Assembly: GCF_002368035.1 (NCBI RefSeq)
Contig: NZ_AP018222.1
Coordinates: 372,001 to 436,000 of the forward strand
DNA from: Nostoc linckia NIES-25
GTDB taxonomy: Bacteria > Cyanobacteriota > Cyanobacteriia > Cyanobacteriales > Nostocaceae
Reading direction: 5' to 3'
DNA length: 64,000 nucleotides
Shown piece by piece: positions 47,068 through 56,599 of the stretch; the stretch's first letter is position 1; every line of letters begins with the position of its first letter. Both the position numbers and the translations under genes were made by a program. The notes beneath the pieces are model-generated. The model made no database searches. It was given only the letters and a program-made list of their open reading frames with translations, and was not told where the DNA came from.

Positions 47068-47228
47068 GAGGAAAGGGAAAGGGGGAAAGGGAAAGGGGGA
47101 AAGGGAAAGGGGGAAAGGGGTAAGGGAAAAAGGGGAAAGATTAAATTTATTCCTTTTCCCTTTAACCTTTAACCTTTTCCCCTTTCCCTTTCCCCCTTTC
47201 CCTTTCCCCCTGCCCCCTGCCCCCTCCC
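47068..47228. repeat. AAAGGGAAAGGGGG/CCCCTTTCCC inverted array
   Basis: G-rich units (47068-47145) and their complement (47150-47228) face each other. It directly follows the end of sppA. The 46957-47231 spacer is otherwise featureless. Confidence 0.75.
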
Positions 47229-47231
47229 CAT

Positions 47232-49067
47232 CTATTCAATTTTCAAGTTGAAAGGTAAGCGGGCATAAACTCCCTGTGGGTCGTTCATTTTTTGCAGAGT
47301 TTGGATTTCTTGTTGCAGTTTTTGGAATTCGGCGGTGAGGGGATTAGATTTTTGGGCTTGCGTTGGCTCAATTCCTAAAGTATCCTGCACCTCTTGAGTT
47401 GCTTTGCCAAAAAAGCGTTCTCCGAAGGTACTAAAGCGGGGATATTCTTGTAATTCCCAATCTTCTCCTAGTTTCGCTTCGTTAGCAGCATAAGCGATCG
47501 CACTATTCAAACCGCCAATTTCATCTACTAAACCGATTTCCTTGGCCGCTACACCCGACCAAACCCGTCCTTGGGCGATTTCTGCTACTTTTTGTTCTGG
47601 GAGTTTGCGACCTTGGGAAACTTTATTGAGAAACATGTTGTAAATCCGGTCAACGCTGCGCTGATAAAGTGCTAATTCTTGGGGCGATTTCGGGCGAGAA
47701 GCTGTTTGAAAATCAGCATTTTGTCCGGTTTTCACTGAATCCCAGGTGATACCGTTGTCATTTGCCAACTTTTGACCATTGAGTAATATCCCAAATACGC
47801 CAATTGAGCCTGTAATTGTATTTGGTTCGGCAAAAATCCGGTTAGAGTCGCTAGCAATCCAATAACCACCGGAGGCGGCGGTATCGCCCATCGATACTAC
47901 AACTGGCTTTTCTTGGCGAGTTAATTTCACTTCTCGCTGCATGACTTCGGCTGCGGTGGCGCTACCACCGGGGCTATTAATTCGCAGCACAACTGCTTTT
48001 ATATTTTTATCTTGTCGCAGTTTATTAAAGATTTTAGCAAAGCGATCGCCTCCTACTTGTCCATCTTCACCTATACCATCGACAATCTCACCTTCAGCAT
48101 AAACAACGGCAATTTTATTTTTTGAGTCGCGTTCTACACCCAAAGATTTACCGGAAACTTGGGCGTAATCATTCAAGTTAATTTGCCGGAATGTTTTGTC
48201 GTCTTTGTCGCTCTTTGTAAGCTTTTTCAGGTCGCTTATCACTTCATCGGGATATGCTACTTGGTCTACCAAACCGCTATCTTTTGCTTGTGTTGCTTCT
48301 AACAAAGCTTGGTTATCTGCGATCGCCTGTAACTGTTGCGGTTGAATTTTCCGACTGCTACCAACAGCATCACGCCATTCTCCCCAAACATCATCCAATA
48401 ATTTTTGAGTTTGTTCGCGGTTTTCTGGACTCAGCTTTGTGAGAATCAACGGTTCAACAGCTCCCTTAAATTTCCCCACCCGCACGACTTGAACCCCAAT
48501 ACCATATTTCTGCAATGCTCCCGTTAAGAACATCATTTGCGAACTCAAACCGTTGACTTCCATCAATCCCAAGGGATTAAGGACGATGGAAGTTGCCGCT
48601 GAACTGATATAATATTCCTTTTCGCTCCAATTACTGCCATAGGCGACAACTTTTTTCCCGCTAGCGCGGAATTCCTCTAAGGCTTTGCGAATTTCTTTGA
48701 GAGAGGCATAGCCGACATCACTAGTTGCACTTTCGCGGCTAGCATCGAGATAGATACCCACAATTCGCGGATCGCGCCGCGCCTTTTCCAAAGTTTCTAC
48801 AACTTTACGCAGCGTTATTCTCTCTTCACCTGCACCGGAGAATGCATTCTGAAAGAATTGGCCAGAATTGGGTTCGCCATCAGTAATTTTCATCGACAAG
48901 TCAAAAACCAGCACTGACTTATCTTTCACTTCCGGCCCAGTATCTTTGGTGGAAGTAGCAGCCAACAGCAGCAGGAACAGTCCAGTGGTTCCCAAACCGC
49001 AGAAAACTATTAGCCCTAGTACGGTGCCAATTAAACTAGCAACAGTTTGTTTAATAAAGTTAGTCAT
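47232..49067 (-). CDS. sppA: Signal peptide peptidase SppA, long type
   Basis: 611 residues, matching the 67-kDa type. N-terminal membrane helix (about 12-35), two tandem SppA domains. The Lys of the catalytic dyad is in YGSNWSEKEYYISS (near residue 155) and the Ser is in GDTAASGGYWIA (near residue 395), the expected 240-residue spacing for the tandem enzyme. It cleaves leftover signal peptides in the membrane; the cyanobacterial form is linked to light acclimation and thylakoid protein turnover. Single gene. Confidence 0.92.
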   Translation of the reverse strand: MTNFIKQTVASLIGTVLGLIVFCGLGTTGLFLLLLAATSTKDTGPEVKDKSVLVFDLSMKITDGEPNSGQFFQNAFSGAGEERITLRKVVETLEKARRDPRIVGIYLDASRESATSDVGYASLKEIRKALEEFRASGKKVVAYGSNWSEKEYYISSAATSIVLNPLGLMEVNGLSSQMMFLTGALQKYGIGVQVVRVGKFKGAVEPLILTKLSPENREQTQKLLDDVWGEWRDAVGSSRKIQPQQLQAIADNQALLEATQAKDSGLVDQVAYPDEVISDLKKLTKSDKDDKTFRQINLNDYAQVSGKSLGVERDSKNKIAVVYAEGEIVDGIGEDGQVGGDRFAKIFNKLRQDKNIKAVVLRINSPGGSATAAEVMQREVKLTRQEKPVVVSMGDTAASGGYWIASDSNRIFAEPNTITGSIGVFGILLNGQKLANDNGITWDSVKTGQNADFQTASRPKSPQELALYQRSVDRIYNMFLNKVSQGRKLPEQKVAEIAQGRVWSGVAAKEIGLVDEIGGLNSAIAYAANEAKLGEDWELQEYPRFSTFGERFFGKATQEVQDTLGIEPTQAQKSNPLTAEFQKLQQEIQTLQKMNDPQGVYARLPFNLKIE

Positions 49068-49353
49068 ATCCCGTAAATCTATGTTCTACTGGTTTATTCA
49101 TTGTCTTATAAGTAGCATTTAAGTTGCAGCTTGTCTTGTCTGGCGATGGAAAACCAGGACACTCAGCATCAACTACGTTGCGATCGCAGTAGTAATGCAG
49201 AATTTTACATAATTAGGACTCACGCAAAAACTCTCTGAAACTCTTATTTCTTTGTGTGCTTTGTCTTGAAAAGTTCAGATCGCCGGAAGCCGGCGCTCCG
49301 ACTTTTCGCTACGCCCTTTGCGGTTCGTTTTTCATTATTTTGCGTAAGCCCTC

Positions 49354-49380
49354 TAGAGACGTTGCACTGCAACGTCTCTA
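49354..49380. repeat. Palindrome, GTAGAGACGTTGCA family (copy 4)
   Basis: TAGAGACGTTGCA-C-TGCAACGTCTCTA, perfect arms of 13. It lies in the 49068-49427 spacer, near the 3' end of fni; a GCCGGAAGCCGGC palindrome lies upstream near 49280. Confidence 0.85.
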
Positions 49381-49427
49381 CAACGATAAATCAAGGGTTT
49401 TAGCGTCTAATCTACATAATGCGTGAA

Positions 49428-50477
49428 TTATTTTATGCGCTGTAAACTGTCAGAGTGTTTTAACTCAGACAAGGTGGCATTGCCTGTGCAAAATAATACT
49501 GTGCTGATTTCGGCAATTAATACTTCAGCCAGTTCCGCAACTGCTGTTTGTGAAACTGCTGCTGCTTTCAGGAAGGGCATGGCGAAACCGGCGATGTCTG
49601 CTCCTAAAGCGATCGCCATTGCTGCATCTAGTCCATGACGCAATCCACCCGAAGCAATTAATGGCACATCTGGGGCGATCGCTCGAATACTCGTAATGCA
49701 CTCTGCTGTCGGTAAACCCCAATCGGCAAATGTCCTCCCCAAGCGACGTTGCAAGGCATTTTCAGCTCGTTCGCTTTCGACTTTCGCCCAGGAAGTACCA
49801 CCCGCACCAGCGACATCAATAGCTGTGACTCCAGCATCTAAGAGTTTCTTGGCGATCGCAGCTGAAATGCCATTACCCACTTCTTTAGCAATTACTGGTA
49901 CTGGCATTTTAGAGCATACTTTAGAAATATTGTCAATTAAACCTTTAAAATTAATATCGCCTTTTGGTTGAATGCACTCTTGTAGGGGGTTAATATGTAA
50001 AATCAACGCATCAGCTTCTAGGATATCGACTACCCGCAGACATTGATCCAAGCCATATTTATAGTTAAGTTGCACAGCCCCCAAGTTGGCAAATAGTAAA
50101 ACATCCGGTGCATACTTGCGAACAGCAAAAGTATCAGCTACCTGGGGTTTTTCCACCGCTACTCGCTGGGAACCGACACCCATTGCAATTTTGTAGTGTT
50201 GGGCGACTTCCGCCAAACGCTGATTAATCGTTCCTGCTTGTTCGGTTCCCCCAGTCATGGAAGAAATTAACAAAGGTGCGCCGAGGTGTTTACCCAAAAA
50301 ATTTGTACTGAGGTCAATGTCGCTGTAGTCTAGTTCGGGTAAGCAACAATGAGTGAAGCGATAGCGTTCGAGTCCGTTGGTGACTTCATGACACTGAACA
50401 TCTTCTTCTAAACAGATGCGGATGTGATCTGCTTTGCGATTTTGAGTTTGGGCGGAGACGTTGGTAGGTGCGTTCAC
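49428..50477 (-). CDS. fni: Type 2 isopentenyl-diphosphate isomerase
   Basis: 349 residues. FMN-dependent TIM-barrel enzyme with the early KADHIRICLEE, then LLISSMTGGT, IAMGVGSQRVA, HINPLQE and QPKGD, VIAKEVGNGIS and DVAGAGGTSWAKVE, and a C-terminal GG (IASGGLRHGLDAAMAIALGAD). Interconverts isopentenyl and dimethylallyl diphosphate. Cyanobacteria commonly use this type. In carotenoid and chlorophyll-phytol synthesis. ATG at 50477 within a clear start context; the single gene has repeat DNA on both sides. Confidence 0.95.
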   Translation of the reverse strand: MNAPTNVSAQTQNRKADHIRICLEEDVQCHEVTNGLERYRFTHCCLPELDYSDIDLSTNFLGKHLGAPLLISSMTGGTEQAGTINQRLAEVAQHYKIAMGVGSQRVAVEKPQVADTFAVRKYAPDVLLFANLGAVQLNYKYGLDQCLRVVDILEADALILHINPLQECIQPKGDINFKGLIDNISKVCSKMPVPVIAKEVGNGISAAIAKKLLDAGVTAIDVAGAGGTSWAKVESERAENALQRRLGRTFADWGLPTAECITSIRAIAPDVPLIASGGLRHGLDAAMAIALGADIAGFAMPFLKAAAVSQTAVAELAEVLIAEISTVLFCTGNATLSELKHSDSLQRIK

Positions 50478-50639
50478 TGGTGATGATGATTTGTTGGGTT
50501 GCGATCGCTATTGTTACATTGTTACAGTCTCAGGTATAGCAGGGAATAAGGGCTTCCAATTAAAAAAATAATTAATCGCTGTGCAGGCAGGGGAGCAGGG
50601 AGCAGGGGGGAGAAAGAAAACTATTAAGTAGGTTTTATA

Positions 50640-50856
50640 AGACGCATTTCGACCCTTCTCTACGAGAGGCTTCGCCAACGGCAAGCTCAGGGCATCGCTC
50701 CGCTCAATGCTCAGTAGCTTGACTAAAAGAGGGTTGAGTTTCGACTACGCGGTAATCGAGCGTTCGCGTAGCGTCTCGTAGAGAAGTCGAGATTCAACTT
50801 CCGCGCAGTCGAAACCCGGTAATTTCAAGTTAGGTTTAATCTAGTCCTTCTAGTTA
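50640..50856. repeat. Noncoding interspersed element, copy 2 of 2
   Basis: The 217-bp copy of the 23101 element; starts AGACGCATTTCGACC and ends TAGTCCTTCTAGTTAT. It carries additional internal sequence (GTAGCTTGACTAAAAG, and a GGTAATCGAGCGTTCGCGTAGC stretch) relative to copy 1. Nothing else was recognised in the 50478-50996 spacer except G-rich repeats and the hairpin below. Confidence 0.8.
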
Positions 50857-50939
50857 TCTAAATAAATTGCTTAATTTATTCTCTGGAAGTCGTCAGGCAA
50901 TGGGCAATTACATTAATTTTGCTGACTTGTGAGTGTTCA

Positions 50940-50970
50940 GATCCCCGACTTCTTAAAGAAGTCGGGGATC
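50940..50970. repeat. Perfect hairpin GATCCCCGACTTCTT
   Basis: 15-bp arms around a single central base, exactly complementary. It could terminate the secreted protein gene that ends at 50997, though the T-run is missing. Related to decayed copies at 14491 and near 25310. Confidence 0.8.
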
Positions 50971-50996
50971 TATAAGCCCTGATAACTAATGCGTCT

Positions 50997-51827
50997 CTAC
51001 TTCTTCACCACTTGCAGGCGCTGAGTTACCATCGTCATTCCATTACCTCGTAGGATCACGGCAGAAACCCATTGGTTCCCAGGAATAGATGGCGCTTGTC
51101 CTTCTTTAAACACTCCACCAGATGTAAGCAATTGCAAATCCACGGATGTAGGGCTGAGATATTTATCTGGTTGAATGGGTTCCTCTAGCGCCGTTCCTAA
51201 GAGAAAATCATCACCAAGTGGTTCTTGAACGATCGCATCAAAATTATACTTCTCTCCGACTTTCACTTGCTGTGGCAATTTAATATCAACTTGCGGCGGG
51301 TTGGTTCCAGAGGTAAGTTGCGTGCGTTCTGATAAAATCTCTTGGCGGACAATTTTGCCACCAACGACGCGCTGACGCGATTTAATTGTGGCATTAAGAG
51401 CCAAATTCTTACTGTTAGCCGAGGGTGAGCCGATTATTTTGGTTTCTGTTTCGGCGATAATGGCGTTACCCTCAGATTTTGCAGACAGCAGTTTAGTACT
51501 GTATTGTAATTTTGGATATCGTTGCCAGAGTGAAACCAGCGACTTTTCCAAGGTTTGGAGATTTAACCCATCTCCATGAGTGAAATTGGGGGCGTAAAAC
51601 TGTAACACGCCTTTGGCATCGCCTTTGCTTGCAGCAGCATCAACTTGTGTTAGCAAGTTTTTCAGTTCTACTGGTGCATTTTGAGCTGTAGTTGCTTGGA
51701 CTAATTGCTGTGGTGTACTGGCTTGAGTGGTTTGCCAAGCATTTGTTAAACCAAGTGTCAGCAGGAATGAAATCAGCCCGATGCTGGTTGATAATCTAAG
51801 TTTGCGTTTCACTAAAATGTTACTCAT
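50997..51827 (-). CDS. Secreted protein with NTF2-like domain
   Basis: 276 residues. Signal peptide or anchor (core SIGLISFLLTLGLTNAW), then an NTF2/SnoaL-like domain (about 50-165; LKNLLTQVDAAASKGDAKGVLQFYAPNF, then beta-strands) and a C-terminal beta-rich domain of about 100 residues (VDIKLPQQVKVGEKYNFDAIVQEPLG). Function unknown; resembles periplasmic or lipoprotein-like solute binding or assembly proteins. Single gene, divergent from murG. Confidence 0.7.
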   Translation of the reverse strand: MSNILVKRKLRLSTSIGLISFLLTLGLTNAWQTTQASTPQQLVQATTAQNAPVELKNLLTQVDAAASKGDAKGVLQFYAPNFTHGDGLNLQTLEKSLVSLWQRYPKLQYSTKLLSAKSEGNAIIAETETKIIGSPSANSKNLALNATIKSRQRVVGGKIVRQEILSERTQLTSGTNPPQVDIKLPQQVKVGEKYNFDAIVQEPLGDDFLLGTALEEPIQPDKYLSPTSVDLQLLTSGGVFKEGQAPSIPGNQWVSAVILRGNGMTMVTQRLQVVKK

Positions 51828-51911
51828 TGGTAAGAGTTTACTGATTTGATTAGAGAAGGTAAGGAAATTGCTTTATCTTAGTTAACCTAGACGCTAAACG
51901 GTAGAGGTTTG

Positions 51912-52985
51912 ATGGCAAACACACCAATCAAATTATTAATAGCAGCCAGTGGAACTGGCGGACATTTGTTTCCAGCGATCGCACTAGCCGAAAAACTGCC
52001 AGATTATCAAATAGAATGGCTGGGAGTACCCAATCGGCTAGAAACTGAACTTGTCCCTAAAGAGTATCCCTTGAATACTATTGCAGTTGAAGGGTTTCAG
52101 CAAGGGTTTAGCATTGCTTCGCTTCGCACTTTAGCCAGACTCGCGGGTTCGATTTTCCAAGTCAGGCGAATTCTCAAACAGGGAAATTTTCAAGGAGTGT
52201 TTACCACAGGCGGTTATATTGCTGGCCCTGCGGTAATTGCGGCGCGTTCGGTTGGTTTACCCGCGATCTTTCACGAATCTAACGCTTTGCCTGGTAAAGT
52301 AACTCGCTTTTTTGGCCCTTGGTGTAGTGTGGTAGCCTTGGGATTTGAAGTTGCTGCTAAGTATTTACCCCGTGCCAAAAATGTGTGCGTTGGTACTCCC
52401 GTAAGAGCGCAATTCCTCGATGGTGGAATCAATGCACCGTTGGATTTAGCGATTCCCGAAAACGTTCCTTTAATTGTCGTGTTTGGTGGCAGTCAGGGCG
52501 CAGTTGGTATCAATAAATTAGTGCGCGAAGCGGCAAATGCTTGGTTTGATGCTGGTGCTTATGTAGTACACTTAACTGGCGATCGCGATCCCGAAGCAGA
52601 TACTCTCAAGCATCCGCAATACATTGCCTTACCTTTTTACAACAATATGGCGGCATTGTTGCGACGAGCTACCATTGCCATCAGTCGTTCTGGTGCTGGT
52701 AGCTTGACAGAATTGGCAGTGTGTGGAACGCCAGCGATTTTGATTCCTTATCCCTTTGCCGCAGAAGACCATCAATCCTACAATGCAGAAGTATTCACCA
52801 AAGCTGGTGCGGCTATAACCCTCAAGCAATCGCAGTTGACAGCCCAAGAATTGCAAAGTAATGTGTTGAATTTATTGCGATCGCCCCAAGAGTTAGCCAA
52901 GATGGGGGAAAAAGCAAAGGCGATCGCAGTTCCCGATAGTGCCGATAAATTGGCACAGTTAGTGCGTGAGGTGGTAGAAACCTAA
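51912..52985 (+). CDS. murG: Peptidoglycan glycosyltransferase MurG
   Basis: 357 residues from the ATG at 51912 (a TTG one codon earlier is unlikely). GT-B fold; the first G-loop is ASGTGGHLFPAIALA and the second is FGGSQGAVGIN, with the UDP-GlcNAc region ISRSGAGSLTELAVCGTPAILIPYPFAAEDHQ. It adds N-acetylglucosamine to lipid I to make lipid II at the inner face of the membrane. The usual murC-murB neighbours are not here. Followed by a secreted protein gene after 138 bp. Confidence 0.95.
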   Translation: MANTPIKLLIAASGTGGHLFPAIALAEKLPDYQIEWLGVPNRLETELVPKEYPLNTIAVEGFQQGFSIASLRTLARLAGSIFQVRRILKQGNFQGVFTTGGYIAGPAVIAARSVGLPAIFHESNALPGKVTRFFGPWCSVVALGFEVAAKYLPRAKNVCVGTPVRAQFLDGGINAPLDLAIPENVPLIVVFGGSQGAVGINKLVREAANAWFDAGAYVVHLTGDRDPEADTLKHPQYIALPFYNNMAALLRRATIAISRSGAGSLTELAVCGTPAILIPYPFAAEDHQSYNAEVFTKAGAAITLKQSQLTAQELQSNVLNLLRSPQELAKMGEKAKAIAVPDSADKLAQLVREVVET

Positions 52986-53123
52986 AAAACTCAAAATTAA
53001 AAGTTGAGAATAGTAACAAACAAGAAAAATTTATTTTCAAAATTAGGAATATCTTGTACAAAAATAAATCGCCAAAAACCTGATTTGCTAACTCTTGCAT
53101 AACTTCAAATTTCAAATCTCAAA

Positions 53124-54428
53124 ATGGTATTATTTAACCAAAAATTCCGGCTGACAGTAGGTTGTGCTGGTTTAATACTTGTCAGCTTAGCCAGTAGCTA
53201 TCTATACACTCAATCAAAAACTAAACAGCTAGTCCCACAAGAAAATCCGGCTTCACAGCCACATATTTCTTTGGCTTCAAATAAAACTGCTCATGCACTC
53301 ACCTCTAAGTTTCCAAATTCTTTTGTTAATCAAGAAAAAATAAACAATCGAAATGCTCTTTCCTCTCCAGAAGATTTGTTAGCCGCATCTACACCCTATC
53401 CAGTTGTTGATGAGTTTAAAAAATATAAATATAGCGTTCAAGCCAGTCAAATTTTTTCTTCAGTCCAACTTCCAGGTAATAAAGTTAACTTCAATCAAAA
53501 AGATTTATTAACTGTTCTTGTAAATACTAGAAAATATTTTCAAGACTACGCTTCCCAAGATCCAGATATTCAGCGTACAGGAGTCCTTGCTACTCAGGGA
53601 GTTACCGTCGAAGATGTCCTCAAAACCTTGGACTTCATGAGTGCTATTTTAAAAGAAGATATTGCTAATGGTCGAGCCACTAGATTACAAGATCCTAAGT
53701 TTATCAATGCCAATTTTCGAGTTATTAAATGGACTGCCTACAACCCCAAAAATAAACAACAAAAACAATTAAGAATTACTAAATACGCCGTTTTTACTCA
53801 TACTGGTTCTCGGAAGAAAACTTCTACTTTCAACACAGGAATTTATAGCCTCAAAGACAACTCTAATAACGATAAATTCTACACTAGATACACAAAGCAA
53901 GATGTGTTGTCAGGTATTTACGAACCAGGCGGTAGAGAATTTGGCAAAGTTCAAAGTCTTGCTTATCTAACCAGAACTGGCTTAGAAGAAGCCCTGATGC
54001 AGGGAACAGTTCTGATTAATTTTACAGATGGTTATAAGGCATTTTTTAATGTAGACAGAAATAATGGTATGTCTTATATCCGCGGATTAAAACCAACAGC
54101 ACAAAAGCGTTATTGGTACTTTAGAGAAGTTGATGCCATTAAAGGCTACGGGTACAAAATAGATGCCAAAATTTCCATCAAACCAGGAGTTACCTTTGCA
54201 GGAGATGTTCTAAATGTTGGTTTAGGTAGAGTGATTGTAATTGAGCAGACTAGGGGAGGGCGCAAACATCTCCAACTGGGAGTAATGGCTGATACAGGCG
54301 GAGCATTTTTACCCAATCTTTATCAGCTCGATTTTTTGGCAGGCATTTTTAAGAATCAAAAAGAATTTGGGCAGTATGTCAGCCAATTACCTGATTATGC
54401 TACAGCATATTTTTTAGTGAAAAAGTAA
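53124..54428 (+). CDS. Secreted protein, possible 3D-like lytic transglycosylase end
   Basis: 434 residues. An N-terminal membrane or signal helix (LTVGCAGLILVSLASSYLY) and a polar linker to residue 100 are followed by a middle domain. The last 110 residues contain VIEQTRGGRKHLQLGVMADTGGAFLPNLYQLDFLAG. ADTGGA followed by a late Asp resembles the 3D domain of MltA-type lytic transglycosylases, but neither the domain's other motifs nor MltA spacing are clear. Most plausibly an envelope protein. Same strand as murG; the proximity may hint at cell-wall function. Confidence 0.5.
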   Translation: MVLFNQKFRLTVGCAGLILVSLASSYLYTQSKTKQLVPQENPASQPHISLASNKTAHALTSKFPNSFVNQEKINNRNALSSPEDLLAASTPYPVVDEFKKYKYSVQASQIFSSVQLPGNKVNFNQKDLLTVLVNTRKYFQDYASQDPDIQRTGVLATQGVTVEDVLKTLDFMSAILKEDIANGRATRLQDPKFINANFRVIKWTAYNPKNKQQKQLRITKYAVFTHTGSRKKTSTFNTGIYSLKDNSNNDKFYTRYTKQDVLSGIYEPGGREFGKVQSLAYLTRTGLEEALMQGTVLINFTDGYKAFFNVDRNNGMSYIRGLKPTAQKRYWYFREVDAIKGYGYKIDAKISIKPGVTFAGDVLNVGLGRVIVIEQTRGGRKHLQLGVMADTGGAFLPNLYQLDFLAGIFKNQKEFGQYVSQLPDYATAYFLVKK

Positions 54429-54551
54429 GCTAAGAATTCAGAATTCAGGAGTCAGAATTCAGAATAAATGCTTGAATACTAAATTATCGTAAGGGCACAA
54501 CAATGTTCATTGGTGTCAACTTAAGTTCAAACACTTATCCCACAAGCATTT

Positions 54552-54595
54552 TACCCCACCCCGATTTTGTCTAAAGCCAAAATCGGGGTGGGGTA
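54552..54595. repeat. Perfect 18-bp palindrome with 8-nt loop
   Basis: TACCCCACCCCGATTTTG and CAAAATCGGGGTGGGGTA flank TCTAAAGC. The lack of a T-run makes a terminator unlikely; a mobile palindrome or a bidirectional terminator is possible. It is between the MurG-linked gene and the IS. Confidence 0.8.
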
Positions 54596-54822
54596 ACGCG
54601 GATCTTGATGCGAAGTGAGAGAACTGAATATCACATCTTTATAAGGGTTTCACGTTAAGTTGACGTGAGTTCGACGGATAGAACAGCCCAAAAAGCTTGC
54701 TAGATAAGAATTTGCTTAACTGGATAGACGAAGTGCGACCGCTAAGATTGATTTAGAATCAGCAAAAAAGTCACAAAAAAACACCGAGACTAAAAATAAC
54801 AAAGAAAAACCAGGTCTCGGCG

Positions 54823-55641
54823 ATGTCTACAATTGTATCTCGGCTCGACATTACACAAATATTCTGTGATGTAGATGACTTCTGTAAGCAGTGGGAAGAC
54901 TTATGGCAGCAAATACCACAACTACCATCAACGACAGGAGAACGTCGCAGTAAGTCACGGATGTGCATCTCAGAAGTAATGACAATAGTCATAGCCTTTC
55001 ATGGTAGTGGTTATCGAACCTTTAAGGAATTTTATACATTGCATGTACTACCTAGTTGGCGAGAGGCATTTCCGAACCTGGTAAGCTACACCAGATTTGT
55101 GGAATTGATGCCTTGGTGCTTAATGCTGCTATGCTGTTTTTTGCATACAAGAACAGGAGAAATTACGGGGATTAGTTTTATCGATTCAACTCCGATTAAT
55201 GTGTGCCATAATTGCCGCGCCCATGCACATAAAGTTTTTAAAGGATTGGTAAATTGGGGCAAAAATTCTGTCGGTTGGCACTTCGGCTTTAAACTTCATT
55301 TGATAATCAATGACCAAGGAGAATTGCTAGCATTCAAATTAACTCCTGCGAACGTAGATGACCGAAAGCTAGTACCAGAAATGACAGAGGATTTGATTGG
55401 TAAACTTTTTGGAGATAGAGGATATATTTCTCAAAAACTATTTGAGGAGTTATATGAGCGAGGTTTAGAATTAATTACCAAATCCAAGAAGAACATGAAA
55501 AATCGCTTAGTCAAATTGATTGATAAAATTCTCTTACGCAAGCGAGCAGTGATTGAATCGATTCTATTTCCTCACTTGTTGGGGCAGGGGAAGTTACCCG
55601 ATGTCGAAAGTCTGGATTTCCTTGTTTCTTGCGTGGCTTAG
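54823..55641 (+). CDS. IS982-family transposase with altered C-terminus
   Basis: 272 residues. DDE transposase with D in SFIDSTPINVC, D in FGDRGYISQ and E in KRAVIESI, and the IS982-typical LTPANVDDRKLVPEM and KKNMKNRLVKLIDKILLRKR. The expected end after VIE (normally a D-Q-L-K-N-I-S-Q stretch and about 35 residues) is replaced by ILFPHLLGQGKLPDVESLD. All three catalytic residues remain, but the C-terminal region is likely non-native, so activity is doubtful. Clear terminal inverted repeats were not found. Confidence 0.82.
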   Translation: MSTIVSRLDITQIFCDVDDFCKQWEDLWQQIPQLPSTTGERRSKSRMCISEVMTIVIAFHGSGYRTFKEFYTLHVLPSWREAFPNLVSYTRFVELMPWCLMLLCCFLHTRTGEITGISFIDSTPINVCHNCRAHAHKVFKGLVNWGKNSVGWHFGFKLHLIINDQGELLAFKLTPANVDDRKLVPEMTEDLIGKLFGDRGYISQKLFEELYERGLELITKSKKNMKNRLVKLIDKILLRKRAVIESILFPHLLGQGKLPDVESLDFLVSCVA

Positions 55642-55872
55642 TCATGGCTATTCTCAACACCATTGTGTTCAGTTTAACCATTGCGTTTTACCCACTTGAC
55701 TTGACTCTAATTTTCTTAACTTGACACCAATGGCGTCTCGCCCGTCCAAGGCGGTCAGGATGCCTACCCCATAATAAATTTTATTGCAACATTTAAGGCT
55801 TGACACGCCACTAGAAGTATTTTATTTGCACTGATATTCAAAAACTTTCTGCAAAAGATTCTAATTGAGGAT

Positions 55873-55991
55873 GTTATGTGAAAAAATTCTATATAATCAG
55901 CTTACTTAAGGTAGTTACACAGAAAAATTCCGTATAATCACCCGATTTGGGGTAGTTATATGGAAAGTTTCCGCATAATAAATAGTTAGAC
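55873..55991. repeat. Three 41-bp direct repeats
   Basis: GTTAYRYRGAAAAATTCYRTATAATCA-like units start at exactly 55873, 55914 and 55955 (the last is partial). They are AT-rich and lie 80-200 bp before a secreted protein gene. They could bind a regulator. Not CRISPR: no spacer variation and too few units. Confidence 0.75.
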
Positions 55992-56071
55992 TTCTCTTAG
56001 AAAGCGATTCTAATGGAGATGTAAGAATTACTTGCCTCCGAAAATAAGTAATGATTTTGGATGCTTGCATT

Positions 56072-56464
56072 ATGAAAGTGATAAAGTTCTTGCTTGTATT
56101 AGTCATTTGTCTAACAGCGTTTGTGGTTCCAGCTCAAGCTATGATTGTTTTTACGGAAGCTGCTAATTGTCGATTTAGCTTCATATTAGATGGATGGGGT
56201 CCTGATGCTAGTGGGCCTGATATAGCTGACTGTGCAAACTACACAACCTATTATTTTGGACCTGCTACGGCTTACCAGGCACGTGCCAACTTAGTCGATC
56301 CGCCTTTTGACTGTAGCTCTGATAGTCCTGTATGTCAGTCATACCAATTACATTTTCCTTGGCCGATGCCAGGTCTACCTTCTTATGAAGCTTGTGAACG
56401 AATAGGTGCGACAGCTCATACACCCGGATGCCAAATTTCTCTAGCTCAAAACAGATGGAAATAG
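56072..56464 (+). CDS. Small secreted Cys-rich protein
   Basis: 130 residues from the ATG at 56072. A signal peptide (core FLLVLVICLTAFVVP, cleavage at AQA) is followed by a polar domain with eight Cys (NCRFSF, DCANYTT, FDCSSD, VCQSY, ACERIG, GCQISL). No membrane helix, no named family. The upstream frame from 56051 adds seven residues and is less likely. It lies between the 41-bp repeats and the DUF4430 gene. Confidence 0.6.
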   Translation: MKVIKFLLVLVICLTAFVVPAQAMIVFTEAANCRFSFILDGWGPDASGPDIADCANYTTYYFGPATAYQARANLVDPPFDCSSDSPVCQSYQLHFPWPMPGLPSYEACERIGATAHTPGCQISLAQNRWK

Positions 56465-56599
56465 CCTGTATGGATCGTACGACACTGCCAGAAGAAAAAC
56501 GAGATCCAACACAATGACAAGTCAGCTATTAATGCGCTTCGGATCTCTACCAGATACGGTTTGTAATTGAAGATTTAAAGACTGGAGAAGCTTGCAATA

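Noticed and set aside
47054..47251. 65-codon plus-strand frame
   Set aside because: Low-complexity Gly/Lys/Phe/Pro sequence encoded by the AAAGGG/CCCTTT array.
55873..55991. CRISPR-like array
   Set aside because: Units are contiguous with no unique spacers and only three copies; no cas genes in the window.
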